Of a DNA stretch of 9,426 bases, positions 7,652 to 9,426 are shown piece by piece (positions within the stretch are counted from its first letter, which is position 1; every line of letters starts with the position of its first letter). Below the pieces are notes generated by a model that saw only the letters and a list, made by a program, of their open reading frames with translations, was not told the origin of the DNA and made no database searches. The stretch is from Euryarchaeota archaeon UBA106 (lineage in GTDB: Archaea; Thermoplasmatota; Poseidoniia; Poseidoniales; Thalassarchaeaceae). The stretch covers positions 1-9,426 of the forward strand of contig DAOJ01000089.1 in the NCBI GenBank assembly GCA_002502365.1, written 5' to 3'. The position numbers and the translations under genes are program-made.

Positions 7652-8707
7652 ATGAGATTAGGATATATTGACCAAATGAAAGCGATTGCAATTCTCTTCA
7701 TGGTCGAAGTTCACACGGCAGCTATCTTACCGCCCGAAGGAATTTCGGTAGGGCATCCAGCCGCATTCATTGCTGCTGCATTCGGAGGCATGGCGGCTCC
7801 ACTTTTTGTTACTGTATCTGGTTGGGGAATGCATCGTGGTGCGAAAAAAAGATTTGCTGAAGGCCTGAGGTCTTCCGCCTGGATTAATTGGGTTCTCCCA
7901 AGATTAGTGATTCTAACCGCTTGTCAATTTCTTGTCAACTTTCTACTCTCAATCGACCGAGGAGGGAGGTTTGAATGGCACACACCAGGAGTACTCACCC
8001 TAATCGCAATCGCGGCCGTTCTGGCACCACTAATTTGTCGGTTGACAAAAAACCAATTAGTTTCTATTTTTGCCATTCTGTCACTAAGTCCACTAATCAT
8101 TGGAGATTATAATGGATCAGAACTATCTTGGGCATCGAGGGTTGATTCAGATGGATTAGAAGAATGGTTAAACAGACTATTGCTAAATGGAACTTATCCT
8201 ATTTTGCCATGGTTGGCACTATCAACACTAGGAGCAATAATTGCAGAAACAGGTGAAGTTTTCGAAACTCGAAAAAAAATAATTGGAATTGGTGGATTTA
8301 TCTTTTTGATAAGTATTGTATTGTCGTATTCTTCAGGAAAGGCATGGGCACTTACAGAAGGCGAGGCAATATTGACATTCTTTCCTGCTACAACATTTTT
8401 CATTATTATTACCGCGATGTTCGTATTAATTGCCCACGAATTACTTTTTTGGAATGCTAAGACCCAATATATTGATTTGAGTATACTTGAAGCATCAGGC
8501 CGTTTGACTTTGACAATCTATGTCTTTCATTTTGCTATACTTGGAATTGCTGCAGAATACATGATCAATCAACCACGCCTAGGAATTCTCCAGGCTTTTT
8601 TTGTGACATTCGTTCATACACTTGTTTGGATTCCGTTGGCTAATTTACACCAACGTTATTGTCCAAAATTTAGCCTAGAAGAGTTATTGCGACGGATTAG
8701 TGAATAA
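7652..8707 (+). CDS. Polytopic membrane acyltransferase, DUF1624/HGSNAT-like
   Basis: 351 aa, about ten hydrophobic helices (roughly 8-24, 38-58, 78-100, 112-130, 136-150, 182-198, 210-226, 241-262, 281-300, 311-331). The pattern fits the DUF1624 / heparan-alpha-glucosaminide acetyltransferase group of membrane acyltransferases: YIDQMKAIAILFMVEVH at the N-terminus (5-21, with the conserved His21), APLFVTVSGWGMHRG at 49-63, YPILPWLALSTLGAII at 182-197, and ASGRLTLTIYVFHF at 281-294. Members move acyl groups, often acetyl, onto sugars or lipids across a membrane; the acceptor here cannot be read. It could instead belong to the neighbouring DUF418/YeiB or acyltransferase-3 groups. It sits 4 nt after the phosphorylase gene, so it is co-transcribed, possibly for modifying surface glycans or lipids rather than for nucleoside use. 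There is no sign that it is a nucleoside transporter. Confidence 0.83.
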   Translation: MRLGYIDQMKAIAILFMVEVHTAAILPPEGISVGHPAAFIAAAFGGMAAPLFVTVSGWGMHRGAKKRFAEGLRSSAWINWVLPRLVILTACQFLVNFLLSIDRGGRFEWHTPGVLTLIAIAAVLAPLICRLTKNQLVSIFAILSLSPLIIGDYNGSELSWASRVDSDGLEEWLNRLLLNGTYPILPWLALSTLGAIIAETGEVFETRKKIIGIGGFIFLISIVLSYSSGKAWALTEGEAILTFFPATTFFIIITAMFVLIAHELLFWNAKTQYIDLSILEASGRLTLTIYVFHFAILGIAAEYMINQPRLGILQAFFVTFVHTLVWIPLANLHQRYCPKFSLEELLRRISE

Positions 8708-8715
8708 TTCTAATC
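8695..8715. repeat. Inverted repeat spanning two convergent stop codons
   Basis: GATTAG (8695-8700) and CTAATC (8710-8715) are exact reverse complements around a 9-nt AT-rich loop. The loop contains the TAA stop of the + strand gene, and the right arm contains the TAG stop of the - strand gene. It is short and AT-rich, so it may be chance, but it could serve as a weak two-way transcript end. Confidence 0.3.
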
Positions 8716-9426
8716 ATTATCGGTTGTCCAAGTTATGGGTCCAAACCATTTGTCTCCAATCTCATTCGAGGCCTTGATTCGAGCATAATACGTTGTATTA
8801 CTAGACAGTCCAGAAATTTCTGTGCTAGACCATCCAATTTCTGTATCCCCTAGATTTACATTATTCCCCCAAATCCAAGATTGATTTCCCATATCGACTT
8901 GCCCATAATATAATGTCAAAGAGGTATTTGTTCCATTATCATAAGTTTCCCAATTGAAATTTACACTATTTGAGGTCGAATTATTTGCACCCAAATTACG
9001 AATCATTGCTTCATAGGTGAAAAATTCTCCTCGTAAGGGGTCATCTACCCAAACCGGCAGATGGAACAGCGAAGAATAGGTTTGCGGAGTAAGCGGGAAG
9101 CCCCAAGCTGAATGATAGGGTGCAAGATTGTATCCTGTCGCATTTGATAGGTGCAAAACCCAAGCATTGAATTCTTCATCTCCTGTACTTGGGACTTCAT
9201 CTTCAGGTAAGGTATAGTATACACTTAGTGCCTCAGTAATAGGGGTCCAGCCCCATTCTTCTTTGATTATCAAGTATGTATCTAGTGCGGTCCAAACTGT
9301 CCAATTATCTATGTTTGAGCCATCTTCGAAATAATTTCTCATTCTATTTTCGCGTTGGGCTAAATCTAATGCACCATGACCCTCTATTCCAACTAATTCT
9401 TCCATCAAATAAACGCTGGCGAAATT
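8710..9426 (-). CDS. M60-type metallopeptidase with fibronectin III-like domain (5' partial)
   Basis: The frame is open to the right edge, so the protein continues beyond the window; the TTG at 9408 is not a credible start. Of the 238 visible residues, 1-128 match the C-terminal part of a peptidase M60 (enhancin/mucinase-like) domain: NFASVYLMEEL at the very edge resembles the stretch just after the gluzincin third ligand, and LHLSNATGYNLAPYHSAWGFPLT (92-114) is the family's typical closing segment, followed by LPVW. The HExxH zinc motif would lie just outside. Residues ~135-236 form a fibronectin type III-like module with LYYG, a repeated Trp pattern, ISGLSSNTTYYARIKASN and a final GPITWTT. 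M60 enzymes cut glycoproteins such as mucins outside the cell; here the target is unknown. No C-terminal membrane anchor follows. Its stop is 2 bp from the convergent acyltransferase stop, so it is a separate transcription unit. Confidence 0.85.
   Translation of the reverse strand, partial: NFASVYLMEELVGIEGHGALDLAQRENRMRNYFEDGSNIDNWTVWTALDTYLIIKEEWGWTPITEALSVYYTLPEDEVPSTGDEEFNAWVLHLSNATGYNLAPYHSAWGFPLTPQTYSSLFHLPVWVDDPLRGEFFTYEAMIRNLGANNSTSNSVNFNWETYDNGTNTSLTLYYGQVDMGNQSWIWGNNVNLGDTEIGWSSTEISGLSSNTTYYARIKASNEIGDKWFGPITWTTDND

Noticed and set aside
9406..9408. TTG as the true start of the M60 gene
   Set aside because: The frame is open to the edge and the start would fall inside the peptidase domain, after the catalytic motif.
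1..9426. CRISPR array, insertion sequence or integrase-type mobile element
   Set aside because: No regularly spaced direct repeats, transposase motifs or terminal inverted repeats were seen.

Overview
The window looks like a piece of a marine planktonic archaeal genome, most probably Marine Group II (Candidatus Poseidoniales) or a related Thermoplasmatota lineage. This is inferred from gene content and style: moderate-to-low GC, tightly packed genes, very large acidic exported proteins with a C-terminal membrane anchor and calcium-binding Asp-rich repeats, a bacterial-type nucleoside phosphorylase, and an M60 peptidase with a fibronectin-like domain. No rRNA or marker gene is present to prove the taxonomy.

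Layout: (1) positions 3-1724, + strand, the 3' part of a gene for a membrane-anchored surface protein. It has no certain family, but several blocks resemble CD36/LIMP-2-type scavenger receptors. (2) 1725-1810, an 86-bp gap with two strong inverted repeats, the second lying just ahead of the next start codon. (3) 1811-6373, + strand, a 1520-residue surface protein that joins a lamin-tail domain, a PhoX/DUF839 phosphatase domain, a second lamin-tail domain, a two-HKD phospholipase D/nuclease domain, Asp-rich calcium repeats, one transmembrane helix and a cytosolic tail. (4) 6370-7647, + strand, thymidine/pyrimidine-nucleoside phosphorylase, overlapping the previous gene by ATGA. (5) 7652-8707, + strand, a polytopic DUF1624/HGSNAT-like membrane acyltransferase, 4 nt downstream. 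(6) 8710-9426, - strand, the C-terminal part of an M60-type metallopeptidase with a fibronectin III-like domain; it is convergent, with only 2 bp between the stop codons.

Genes 3 to 5 in this list form one tight co-directional unit, almost certainly an operon. The most interesting reading is a nucleic-acid or nucleotide scavenging cassette. A surface enzyme carrying both a PLD-type phosphodiesterase and a PhoX-type phosphomonoesterase could cut external DNA or nucleotides down to phosphate and nucleosides, and the translationally coupled phosphorylase would then break imported pyrimidine nucleosides to base plus (deoxy)ribose-1-phosphate. The domain calls are well supported by motifs; the joint pathway is inference. 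There is no gene-free stretch longer than 86 bp.
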